Part shown: positions 1 to 7,185 of the stretch, piece after piece | Layout of the letters: each line of letters opens with the position of its first letter | Position numbering within the stretch: the first letter of the stretch is position 1 | Assembly: GCA_019237175.1 (NCBI GenBank) | Contig: JAFAHP010000594.1 | Span: 1-7,620 of the forward strand | Source of the DNA: Alphaproteobacteria bacterium | GTDB taxonomy: Bacteria; Pseudomonadota; Alphaproteobacteria; ATCC43930; CGMCC-115725 | Reading direction: 5' to 3' | Length of the DNA stretch: 7,620 nucleotides | Notes under the pieces: model-generated | What the model was told of the DNA's origin: nothing | Database searches by the model: none | The model's input: the letters and a program-made list of their open reading frames with translations, nothing else | Made by a program: the position numbers and the translations under genes

Positions 1-1
1 G

Positions 2-712
2 CCGCCACTCATTGTCTATGCCCATGGCGGCGGGTTTATGCAGGGCAGCTTGCCGTCATGGGATGCGATGCTGCGGGCGGTGGTGCGCGGGTCGGGGGTT
101 GCCGCACTGTCGGTCGATTACAAGCTGTCGCCCGAGCATCGCTTTCCGGCGGCGTTCGAGGAGGTCGTGGCGGTGACTCGGCTCGCGGCGCGCGAGGGTT
201 CCGCTCTCGACATCGATCCGAGCCGGCTGGCGGTCGGCGGCGACTCGGCGGGCGCCAATCTCGCGCTCGGCGCGGCCATGGCCTTGCGCGACGAGGGGTT
301 CGACGCGGTCTCGTTCATGCTGCTGATCTATGGGGTCTATTCGACCGACAGCGAGAGCCCGTCATGGCAGCGTTTTGGCCAGGGTGCGGGGTTGTCGCAG
401 ACCCAGATGCGATGGATCTGGGAGACCTATCTCGAAAGCCCGGATCAGCGGCGTGACTGGCGAGCGGCGCCGATCCTCGGCAATCTCGAGGGCCTGCCGG
501 CGGCGCATCTGATCGTCGGCAATCTCGACCCGCTCGTTGACGACAACCACCGCCTTGCCGCGGCATTGAAAGCGGCGCGGGTCGCCGCGACGCTCGAGGT
601 CTACGAGGGCCTCGGCCACGGCTTTATCCGCTACGGCAGGCTGATCGGCGCTGCGCGCCGCGCTGTCGGCGATTGCGCCCGGGCCCTGCGCGACGGCATG
701 GCGACGGGATAA
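2..712 (+). CDS. alpha/beta-hydrolase, hormone-sensitive-lipase (family IV) esterase, 5' end missing
   Basis: This is probably a carboxylesterase or lipase acting on short acyl esters in the cytoplasm; the natural substrate cannot be told. The reading frame is open from position 2, giving 236 visible residues against a usual 300-320, so roughly the first 70 lie to the left of the window. The HGGGF oxyanion-hole motif that defines the family is at 23-37. A conserved VDYKLSPEHRFPAA segment follows. The nucleophile elbow GDSAGAN has its serine codon at 245-247. The likely catalytic aspartate is the first Asp of DPLVDD, codon 527-529, and the catalytic histidine is in GHGF, codon 617-619. The triad is therefore complete. 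The in-frame ATG at 38 falls after HGGGF and is not the start. The gene ends at TAA 710-712, three bases from the end of the convergent GH15 gene, with no terminator between them. Confidence 0.92.
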   Translation, partial: PPLIVYAHGGGFMQGSLPSWDAMLRAVVRGSGVAALSVDYKLSPEHRFPAAFEEVVAVTRLAAREGSALDIDPSRLAVGGDSAGANLALGAAMALRDEGFDAVSFMLLIYGVYSTDSESPSWQRFGQGAGLSQTQMRWIWETYLESPDQRRDWRAAPILGNLEGLPAAHLIVGNLDPLVDDNHRLAAALKAARVAATLEVYEGLGHGFIRYGRLIGAARRAVGDCARALRDGMATG

Positions 713-715
713 AAA

Positions 716-2608
716 TCACGGTTCCCGGCCGGGTCCCGCGGTCGGCGGCGGCTCGGCCGCTGCCGCCGACGGGGGCGGCTCGGGCATATGGCGCTGCCCG
801 CGATGCCGGTTGTTGCGCGCGGCGCGCTGATCGGCCGGACCTTGGCTGCTGGTCAGGTTGAGGGCGGTGTTGACCAGCGCCACATGTGAAAAAGCCTGCG
901 GGAAATTGCCGAGTTGGCGCTTGTTCCAAGGATCGTATTCCTCGGCCAAAAGACCGACGTCGTTGCGCAGCGCCAGCAGTCGCTCGAACAATTCGCGGGC
1001 TTCGCGCACGCGGCCCTGGAGTATGTAATTGTCGACGAGCCAGAAGGTGCAGGCAAGGAAAGCACCCTCGCCGGGCGGCAGACCATCGACCCCGTCCCCG
1101 GTATCGTAGCGAAAGACGAGCCCGTCGAAAACAAGCCGGCGTTCGATCGCGTTGACGGTTCCGGTTATGCGGGGGTCGGTGGGCGGCAAAAAGCCGACCA
1201 GCGGCAGCAGCAGCAACGCAGCGTCGAGGGACTTCGACCCGTAAGCTTGGACAAAACTGCCGAGATCGGGATCAAAAGCCTTGGCGCAGACATCGGCGTG
1301 AATCTTGTCACGGATCCGGCGCCAGGAAGCCACGTCGGCACCCCTGTCGAGCCGCTCGGCGATCTTGATCGCGCGGTCGAAGGCGACCCAGGCCATGACT
1401 TTCGAATGGGTGAAATGCTGCGGTCCGCCGCGCACTTCCCAGATACCCTCGTCGGGGTCCTCCCAGATCTTTGTCAAGTGATCGAGCACGACCTCGATGA
1501 TCGGGGCAGCACGCTCCGCCGCCGACAAGCCGTGTAGGATAGCCTGATAAAAAGCGTCGAGGATTTCGCCATAGATGTCGAGCTGCGTCTGAGTCGAGGC
1601 GGCGTTGCCGATGCGGACCGGCCGCGAACCTTCATATCCCGGCAGCCACGGCACCTCCCATTCGGTCAGCCGACGCTCGCCGCCGAGCGCGTACATAATC
1701 TGGATCTGCTCTGGGCTGCCGGCGATCGCCCGCAACAGCCAGTCGCGCCACGACCGCGCCTCCCCGGTGCAGCCGGCATGCATCAGCGCCAAAAGCGTGA
1801 ACGTCGCGTCGCGCAGCCAGCAATAGCGGTAATCCCAGTTGCGCGGACCGCCGAGCTGCTCCGGCAGCGAGGTTGTCGGTGCGGCGACGATCCCGCCGGT
1901 CGGCGCATAGGTCAGACCTTTCAGCACCGCCAGCGACTCCTTGACGCTGTCGGTCCAGGGTCCCGCCGACACACCCCCGTTGCCCCACTGCCGCCAGAAG
2001 GCGAGTGCCAGCTCGAGCGCGCGTTCGGCGTCGATCGGCCGCGGCGGCGGTTGATGCGAGGCGCCGTAGCCAAGCACGAATGCAATGGTTTGGCCGGCGG
2101 CAATTTCGAACTCGGCTATGGTCTTCAAATCCTGCCCGACGAGCGGCACCGGTGTGCGCAAAACCACCCGTTCAGGCCCGGCAATCGCCGAAATCCCGCC
2201 TTCCGCAAGCCGTTCGACCCATGGCACCACACTGCCATATTCGAAGCGCAGGATGATTTCGACGCGCATGCCGACATGGCCGCGCAGCCCGCGCACCAGG
2301 CGCACGAGATTCGGCGACCCGTGCCGCGGCCGGAAAAAATCAATCAGTTCGACCGCACCTTCGGCGGTCTCGAATGTCGTCGCCAGGACCAGCGAGGCGT
2401 CGATGTAGCGGCGTTCGACTCTGGCGTTGACGTCGACGGGTGCGATTAGCCACCGGCCATGTTCCGGGTCACCCAACAACGCGGCAAAGCAAGCCGGCGA
2501 ATCGAACCGCGGCAAGCATAACCAATCGATCGAGCCGTTGCGGCCGACCAGGGCCGCCGTGCCACAATCGCCGATCAACGCGTAATCTTCGATCCGCAGC
2601 TGCGTCAT
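716..2608 (-). CDS. glycoside hydrolase family 15 protein (glucoamylase/trehalase-like)
   Basis: This is a 630-residue GH15 enzyme, expected to release glucose from an alpha-glucoside by an inverting mechanism. Residues 1-60 or so (RIEDYALIGDCGTAALV, then GSIDWLCLPRFDSPACF) match the trehalase-like N-terminal domain. A beta-rich linker region follows to about residue 215, and then the (alpha/alpha)6 barrel. Barrel signatures are GGPRNWDYRYCWLRDATF (253-270), GIWEVRG with likely general acid Glu391, HFTHSKVMAWVAFDRA (398-412), and AEEYDP with the likely general base Glu556 or Glu557, followed by GNFPQAFSHVALVNTAL. No signal peptide is seen, so it is probably cytoplasmic. The last 40 or so residues are a Pro/Ala/Arg-rich tail not expected in the fold. 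A GGGAG-type ribosome site (2619-2623, minus strand) lies 10 bases before the ATG. Substrate could be starch/maltodextrin, trehalose or another alpha-glucoside; the sequence alone does not decide. The family call is secure. Confidence 0.95.
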   Translation of the reverse strand: MTQLRIEDYALIGDCGTAALVGRNGSIDWLCLPRFDSPACFAALLGDPEHGRWLIAPVDVNARVERRYIDASLVLATTFETAEGAVELIDFFRPRHGSPNLVRLVRGLRGHVGMRVEIILRFEYGSVVPWVERLAEGGISAIAGPERVVLRTPVPLVGQDLKTIAEFEIAAGQTIAFVLGYGASHQPPPRPIDAERALELALAFWRQWGNGGVSAGPWTDSVKESLAVLKGLTYAPTGGIVAAPTTSLPEQLGGPRNWDYRYCWLRDATFTLLALMHAGCTGEARSWRDWLLRAIAGSPEQIQIMYALGGERRLTEWEVPWLPGYEGSRPVRIGNAASTQTQLDIYGEILDAFYQAILHGLSAAERAAPIIEVVLDHLTKIWEDPDEGIWEVRGGPQHFTHSKVMAWVAFDRAIKIAERLDRGADVASWRRIRDKIHADVCAKAFDPDLGSFVQAYGSKSLDAALLLLPLVGFLPPTDPRITGTVNAIERRLVFDGLVFRYDTGDGVDGLPPGEGAFLACTFWLVDNYILQGRVREARELFERLLALRNDVGLLAEEYDPWNKRQLGNFPQAFSHVALVNTALNLTSSQGPADQRAARNNRHRGQRHMPEPPPSAAAAEPPPTAGPGREP

Positions 2609-2699
2609 TCGCTAAAATCTCCCGCGGCCTGCCCGCACGCCGAATGCCAACGCTAAGTTAATGGCAATCGTCGGCGTCTTCTATCCCGTGCCAGGTCGT

Positions 2700-2724
2700 C
2701 GGTGCTGCTCGGAGAACAGCACCG
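2700..2724. repeat. perfect 8-bp inverted repeat (hairpin)
   Basis: CGGTGCTG at 2700-2707 is exactly complementary to CAGCACCG at 2717-2724, with a 9-base loop. It lies about 90 bases upstream of the GH15 start. No T-run follows on either strand, so it does not look like an intrinsic terminator. It could be an operator or an RNA hairpin in a leader; its role is unknown. Confidence 0.5.
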
Positions 2725-2759
2725 CGACGCCTTCTTCTCAAGGGGCGCGGTCTTCAGTC

Positions 2760-2793
2760 GCGGCTCGACGGCAGCGATCCGGCTGCGAGCCGC
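2760..2793. repeat. compound hairpin, 7 + 5 bp stem with one bulge
   Basis: GCGGCTC (2760-2766) pairs with GAGCCGC (2787-2793). Inside it, GCAGC (2771-2775) pairs with GCTGC (2782-2786) around a GATCCG loop, leaving a 4-base bulge (2767-2770) on the left arm. This gives 12 GC-rich pairs in 34 bases. It lies 36 bases from the preceding hairpin in the same spacer. Function unknown; chance pairing in GC-rich DNA is possible. Confidence 0.45.
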
Positions 2794-2920
2794 TGTCAAA
2801 CAGAAGCTCGAAGGGGATGATTCAAACTCTTGGTTCGTAGAGGATCGATGCGCCGCTCGGCGTGCCGAATGGTTTGGGCCGATCGCCGCGCAACGTTCGA
2901 CCAGATTCGAGGGCCGTCAC

Positions 2921-2949
2921 TTGACCCGGGCTCAAACCGGCAAGATATG
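2921..2949 (+). promoter_or_regulatory. candidate sigma-70-type promoter for the MlaC/HpnM-like gene
   Basis: A TTGACC box (five of six to TTGACA, preceded by C as is common in alphaproteobacterial promoters) is followed after exactly 17 bases by GATATG. The second box is a weak -10 match. It points toward the gene starting at 3072, about 120 bases downstream, leaving a longish untranslated leader. This is the best pair I found by eye; the weak -10 makes it tentative. Confidence 0.3.
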
Positions 2950-3071
2950 GCCGCAATCGGCGGTTAGCAAATCTGTGATATCGGAGGCGGCTGCAATGCT
3001 CCAGTCCATCTGTTAGAAGCGATTGGCTGACCGGCGAGATTTGGCAAAGCGGTAAGGTCGGAGAAGAGAGG

Positions 3072-3731
3072 ATGCGGGTTGCGAGGACGGCTCCAGGCAA
3101 AATCGGAAGGGCGATAGCGCTGTTTTTGGCCCTGGGCGGCAGCGCCTGGGGCGAGGTCGCCGCCGCGCTGCCGCATGACGGGCAAACCGGGGCGCAAGAG
3201 AGCGTGCGGGGCTTTTACCGAGTGCTGCTGATGACAATGAAAAACGCCCGCACCCTAGGACAAGGCGGGCGTTATGCCGCCCTGGCGCCGATCGTCAACA
3301 GCGTGTTCGACGTCCCATCGATGGCGCGTCTTGCCGTTGGTCCGACCTGGGATACTCTGACACCTACCCAACAGCAGCGGATCACAACGGCGTTCGGGCG
3401 TTATGTCTCCGCCACCTACGCCGACCGCTTCAACAGCTATTCAGGTCAGCAACTCGAGGTCACCGGCGGGGAACCGTATGCCGGCGGGGTAATCGTCGAG
3501 ACGAAAATCATCCGGGCCGGCCAAGAGCCGGTGACGATCAACTACATGATGCGACAACACCAAGGCGCCTGGCAGATTTCCGACGTCTACCTCGACGGGA
3601 CCATCAGCCAGCTCGCAACCCAGCGTTCGGAGTTTCACTCGATCCTGGTTCGTGACGGCGTGGAGGGTCTGATTTCGGCCCTTGCCCGCAAGGTCGATCT
3701 GTTGACCAGCAACACCCCCCGCTCGCCGTAG
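3072..3731 (+). CDS. MlaC/Ttg2D-family phospholipid-binding protein, HpnM-like
   Basis: This is a 219-residue exported lipid-binding protein of the MlaC/Ttg2D family, which carries phospholipids (or, for HpnM, is associated with hopanoids) between inner and outer membranes. Residues 1-27 look like a Sec signal peptide: a basic start (R2, R5, K10, R13), a hydrophobic core IALFLALGG, and a probable cut near SAWG. The mature part shows the family pattern: GRYAALAPIVNSVFDVPSMARLAVGPTW (67-93), TPTQQQRITTAFGRYVSATYADRFNSYSG (97-125), and VYLDGTISQLATQRSEFHSIL (172-192). The LGxxGRYAxLAP and YLDGTIS segments look more like HpnM than E. coli MlaC; that is from memory of the family. The start is supported by GGAGA at 3060-3064, 8 bases before ATG. 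No mlaA/B/D/E/F or hpn neighbours are in the window, so the gene appears isolated. It is convergent with the penicillin-binding protein gene. Confidence 0.88.
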   Translation: MRVARTAPGKIGRAIALFLALGGSAWGEVAAALPHDGQTGAQESVRGFYRVLLMTMKNARTLGQGGRYAALAPIVNSVFDVPSMARLAVGPTWDTLTPTQQQRITTAFGRYVSATYADRFNSYSGQQLEVTGGEPYAGGVIVETKIIRAGQEPVTINYMMRQHQGAWQISDVYLDGTISQLATQRSEFHSILVRDGVEGLISALARKVDLLTSNTPRSP

Positions 3732-3749
3732 CAGCGAGGTTCTTTTTCT
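3722..3749 (+). terminator. weak intrinsic terminator after the MlaC/HpnM-like gene
   Basis: CTCGC (3722-3726) pairs with GCGAG (3734-3738) around a 7-base loop. A pyrimidine run TTCTTTTTCT (3740-3749) begins two bases after the stem. The stem overlaps the TAG stop codon (3729-3731). The stem is only 5 bp, so termination strength is uncertain, but stem plus T-run in the 58-base convergent gap is what a terminator should look like. Confidence 0.4.
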
Positions 3750-3789
3750 ACGATCGGCGAGGGTTGGGCGCAAAGGCTCCGTCCGTTCT

Positions 3790-6700
3790 TCAGTCGGAGG
3801 CCGGCGGAGAGGAGGAGCCGCTGATCGTCTCCAATGGGTCGGGGGTCGGCAGCTGGGTTAGCGCTGGCGCCCCGGGCGTGGGGCTGTCCAGCAATGGTTC
3901 GAGCTGCGGTTTGAGCGCCTTCAGCAAATGAACCGCGAGCGCGCTCGAAAATTGGTATTGGGCAGCTGCGGCACCCGGCACATAGGCGGTGACCGTCCCG
4001 TAAAAGCGATTGCCGAGATAGAACACGAACGTGGCGGTGCGGTCGACCACCCGCTCGCCCTTCAGATACCCGCCGCGGCCATAGATGTGATACCGGTTGT
4101 CGCCGGTGCCGGTCTTGCCGCCGATCGGTAGCAAGCGGCCGTTGGCGGTGCGATAGACGTTGCTCACCGCCTTGCCGGTACCTTCGGCCACGACCGACGA
4201 TAACGCCCGCTGCAGCGTTCGCGCGGCCTCGGAAGAAAGCACTCGCTGCGGGTGTGATGCCGCGACCATATCGGTTTCATAGGGGGTGCCGGCGGCAAAT
4301 TGCAGCCGCTCGAGATCAACGGTCGGGAGCCGCACCCCGTCGTTGACGATGATCCCGATCAGATCGGCGAGAGCGTCCGGCCGGTCGCCCGAGCTGCCGA
4401 TCGCGGTACCGTCGGACGGCACGAGCCGGCCAAACGGGTAACCCTGACGCCGCCAGTCCTGCAGGACTTTGTCGAACGCCTGCTCTTCGAGCAGGATGCG
4501 TATGCGGATGTTTTGTTTAAACGGGCTGCGGCTATCAAAAAGCCAAGTATAGACCTGTTGCCGGGCATCGGCGCTCGCGGCGGTTACCTCGGCCAAGGTC
4601 GGGTTCGGGTGTTCCTGGAGATAGTCGACAAGCCATAGTTCGAGCGGATGTACGCCAGCGATATAGCCGCGGTCGCGAAGCGACCAGCGGTCCGGACCTG
4701 ATTCGCGATAGAGGTCCCACAGCTCGTCGTCGCTGATTGCGGCATGCGGCAGATGTTCTGCGAGAAACGCGGCGAGTGCCTTCCGGCTCGCATCGGGATG
4801 GACCGACAGGAACACCACTGCCAGACGCTTTGGATCGGGCCGCGTCCGGCTCGCCAGCAGCGCGAGCGCCTCCTGTGGCGAGCGGCCCCGATAATCGTGC
4901 CAGAAGCGGTCGAGATAGACGCGGCTTTCCTGGTCGGCAAAGCGATGCAAGTAAATCATCCGTTGCGGATCGTCGGGGTTGTTCAGCAGCGCGCCGACTT
5001 GTGTTCCGTCTTGAGCGATCTCGTAACTGACGATCTCGCGCATAAGGCGGACGAAGGCGTTGTTGATCGAATCGGCGAACGCAAGCGCTACGGTCGGGGT
5101 CGCGTGGTCTTCCCATTTCGCGAAGTTGGCAAAGCTTTGCATGCCGCCGCCGGTAAAGTACGTACCGGGGCTTGCCGAATAGGTACGCTGCATCGCGGCA
5201 TCGAGCATCGCCTGCAGATCGCGGTTCCCGGCGCGGGCCATCCAGCCCGCCGCCCAGCGGGTAATCGGATCCCCTTTTGCCGCTGCTTCGATCGCCGAAA
5301 GCTGGCTGCGGGGCAGCGGAGCAAAGCGCTTATGGAGTGCGTCCATAACGTCGAGATAGGTGATCAATGTGCGCAACTTAGCGGTCGAGCCGAGCTGTAA
5401 TTTCGCGCCGCTGTTGATATCGAACGGCTCGTTCAGGCTATCGGCGCGGACCCGCACAAAGTTGCTGCTTGTCCCGCGTTCGTACAACACCACACTCCAG
5501 GCGATCCGCGCCGGGCTGGCGCTGCCGAGCAGCTGCTTGCCGTAGAGGTCGAGCGACCGGTCGTAATCGGGCTCCCCGAGCCGGCTTAGTACGCCGCTGA
5601 TGCGCTGCTGAGCGGCAGTGTCAATACTCGACCAGCCGCTGAGATCGAGGCGGTCGAGGGCGTAAAGGTCCGGCAGGTTTAAGAGCGTGACCAAATGATC
5701 GCGCAACTCGCCGGTCGCCTTGTTGCCGACATAGGAAATCGCCGCCGGAGGCGGCACGTCGCCGCGAAACGGAAGCTGTGCCTCGAGTGCGGCATCACGC
5801 AGCGCCCGGTCTATGATCCCCGCATCGGCGAGCAAGTGCAGGTAACGGTCGGTCAAGCGGGCGAGCGCGTCATGGTCGGCGATCAGGTAATAGCCGGGGC
5901 GCCGGCCCGCCAGCAGCAGGCTCAGCACTTGGCGGTAGACTTCAGCCTTGCGCCCGAGTTCGGCGGGGGTCGCGGCCGGTTCCGTCAACACTCGATCGGC
6001 CTCCGCGAGATCGGTGCCAAACCAGCGCCACAAGGCCTCGGGCACGCCGATAACTTCGCCATAACCGGGGCGCGAACCCAATGGCTCCGAGTTGAGGTAT
6101 GCCGTCGCGATTTGACGCCGCGCGGCGATCGTGTTTGGACCGTCGAGATAGGCATGGGCCGACGCCGTAACCATCTGCCGCATCTTTTCTGCGACGCCAG
6201 GCGTGCGTCCGCCGGGCGAGTGACGGAACTTCTCGATCTGGGTGGCAAGTGTGCTGGCGCCTCCGGCGCGAAGCCGCGGGTCGACAAAGCCGCTGATCCG
6301 ACCGGCGACGGCAAGACCAAACCGCGGCCAATCGACCGCCGGATTGCGATCAGCCTCGCCCGGCGAGAATAGATCCTTATCTTCGACAAAGGAGAGGCTG
6401 TCGACGACCAGCGGCGGGATCGCAGCAAAATCCTCATACGTCCGCTCGGGATAGCTCGCGCGGTAAACCGGGGTGCCGTCACGGTCGAAGAGTGCGAGCC
6501 CAGCGCGTTCTTTTTCTCGATAGATCGCGTAACCGCCATCCTTCACGAAATCTTCGAGCGCCGGTGACCATCGCGCCTGCGAGGTAATCGCGAAATGATG
6601 ATACTCGAGCGAATCAATAAACCGCGGCAGCTCGGCATACCCGAGACGCTCGTCATAGGGGCCGTATTGCGGGAAAATGACTGTGTCGCTCGGCCCGGAC

Positions 6701-6927
6701 GCCAGCGAAAAAGCCATATGTCTGGTGATCCGCGAGAAGATCACCGATTGGAGGAAGGACGTGCGCATTTCGGCGGCAACGCCCCAACCCAATAACACCA
6801 ACGTCGTAACCGCCGCCACCCAGCGCAGCGCGTTGGTGGCGCGCAGTAACCGCTTGAAGATTTCGCCGTTCAGGCGTTGGCGCCAAACCTTGGCGTAACG
6901 TAGACGACCCCAATCTGCATCGACCAT
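3790..6927 (-). CDS. large bifunctional class A-like penicillin-binding protein (GT51 + transpeptidase)
   Basis: This is a peptidoglycan synthase that should polymerise glycan strands and cross-link peptides in the periplasm, anchored by one membrane helix. Numbered from the ATG at 6927 it has 1045 residues, against about 750-850 for usual class A proteins. Order: cytoplasmic basic N-terminus; membrane helix near 34-53; an unassigned periplasmic segment to about 175; GT51 domain with EDKDLF (catalytic Glu182), GASTLATQIEKF (223-234), EKMRQM (247-252) and YLNSEPLG (277-284); a helical linker; then the transpeptidase with STAK (Ser514, Lys517), SIN (620-622) and KTGTG (938-942). The gap of over 300 residues between SIN and KTG holds an insertion. 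The C-terminus is Pro/Ser-rich. Where GT51 enzymes usually have a second Glu (RKxxE), this one has Gln251. An alternative GTG start at 6957 adds ten residues but has no ribosome site. No enzyme partner is adjacent. Confidence 0.93.
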   Translation of the reverse strand: MVDADWGRLRYAKVWRQRLNGEIFKRLLRATNALRWVAAVTTLVLLGWGVAAEMRTSFLQSVIFSRITRHMAFSLASGPSDTVIFPQYGPYDERLGYAELPRFIDSLEYHHFAITSQARWSPALEDFVKDGGYAIYREKERAGLALFDRDGTPVYRASYPERTYEDFAAIPPLVVDSLSFVEDKDLFSPGEADRNPAVDWPRFGLAVAGRISGFVDPRLRAGGASTLATQIEKFRHSPGGRTPGVAEKMRQMVTASAHAYLDGPNTIAARRQIATAYLNSEPLGSRPGYGEVIGVPEALWRWFGTDLAEADRVLTEPAATPAELGRKAEVYRQVLSLLLAGRRPGYYLIADHDALARLTDRYLHLLADAGIIDRALRDAALEAQLPFRGDVPPPAAISYVGNKATGELRDHLVTLLNLPDLYALDRLDLSGWSSIDTAAQQRISGVLSRLGEPDYDRSLDLYGKQLLGSASPARIAWSVVLYERGTSSNFVRVRADSLNEPFDINSGAKLQLGSTAKLRTLITYLDVMDALHKRFAPLPRSQLSAIEAAAKGDPITRWAAGWMARAGNRDLQAMLDAAMQRTYSASPGTYFTGGGMQSFANFAKWEDHATPTVALAFADSINNAFVRLMREIVSYEIAQDGTQVGALLNNPDDPQRMIYLHRFADQESRVYLDRFWHDYRGRSPQEALALLASRTRPDPKRLAVVFLSVHPDASRKALAAFLAEHLPHAAISDDELWDLYRESGPDRWSLRDRGYIAGVHPLELWLVDYLQEHPNPTLAEVTAASADARQQVYTWLFDSRSPFKQNIRIRILLEEQAFDKVLQDWRRQGYPFGRLVPSDGTAIGSSGDRPDALADLIGIIVNDGVRLPTVDLERLQFAAGTPYETDMVAASHPQRVLSSEAARTLQRALSSVVAEGTGKAVSNVYRTANGRLLPIGGKTGTGDNRYHIYGRGGYLKGERVVDRTATFVFYLGNRFYGTVTAYVPGAAAAQYQFSSALAVHLLKALKPQLEPLLDSPTPGAPALTQLPTPDPLETISGSSSPPASD

Positions 6928-6935
6928 CACGGCCG

Positions 6936-6939
6936 CTCC
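6936..6939 (-). promoter_or_regulatory. ribosome-binding site that decides the penicillin-binding protein start
   Basis: Read on the minus strand this is GGAG, ending 8 bases before the ATG at 6927. Neither of the two upstream in-frame start codons (GTG at 6957, ATG at 6945) has a purine-rich site within 15 bases, so translation most likely begins at 6927. This is a by-eye judgement. Confidence 0.6.
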
Positions 6940-7107
6940 GGCCATTTTGTTCGGCACGCAAACAGTCGAAGATAGCTAAGCGATCCAATCCCGCTCTATG
7001 AGACCGGCACGACGAAATTGCCGCGCGGGATTGTGGGGTGTGGTGTTGCCCCGGCAGATGGTCGGAGCGGTGGTTCAGCCCCGCACTTTACCGGCTCCGA
7101 AAGGGCC

Positions 7108-7123
7108 GCTCTTTTTTAAGAGC
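7108..7123. repeat. perfect 6-bp inverted repeat with TTTT loop
   Basis: GCTCTT (7108-7113) and AAGAGC (7118-7123) are exact reverse complements around TTTT. The T-run is in the loop rather than after the stem, so this is not a standard terminator. Possible uses are a protein-binding palindrome or an RNA hairpin in the leader of the minus-strand gene that follows. Confidence 0.4.
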
Positions 7124-7185
7124 TGAGGCGGCGAGCGTGATCTACAAAGCCGCGAAGACGACGCTTGCCACAACCCACCGCGGCC

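Larger units (their letters stand above)
2609..3071. other. divergent intergenic spacer with no credible gene
   Basis: This stretch of about 460 bases separates the starts of the GH15 gene (minus) and the MlaC/HpnM-like gene (plus), so it should hold both promoters. Open frames of about 100 codons exist on each strand (2702-3016 plus, 2822-3100 minus). Their translations are rich in Arg and Ser, show no family motif, and conflict with each other, so I do not call them. The left part holds two hairpins (2700-2724 and 2760-2793), and the right part holds one plausible promoter (2921-2949). Confidence 0.6.

Noticed and set aside
38..40. ATG at 38 as start of the esterase
   Set aside because: The frame is open to the left edge and the essential HGGGF motif lies before this ATG, so the gene begins outside the window.
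914..2449. Plus-strand open frames of 207 and 223 codons opposite the GH15 gene
   Set aside because: They lie antisense to a gene with clear family motifs, have no recognisable motif, and are expected in GC-rich DNA where the opposite strand lacks stops.
2609..2700. Promoter for the GH15 gene on the minus strand
   Set aside because: A TTGCCA box exists, but 17 bases on there is no acceptable -10 box; nothing good enough to call.
2702..3016. 104-codon plus-strand frame in the divergent spacer
   Set aside because: It starts inside a hairpin, has no good ribosome site or family motif, covers both hairpins and the candidate promoter, and competes with an equally long minus-strand frame.
4744..6372. 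Plus-strand open frames of 218 and 225 codons opposite the penicillin-binding protein gene
   Set aside because: The penicillin-binding protein motifs on the minus strand are unambiguous; these frames are rich in Arg and Gly, without motifs, and are shadows of its codon bias.
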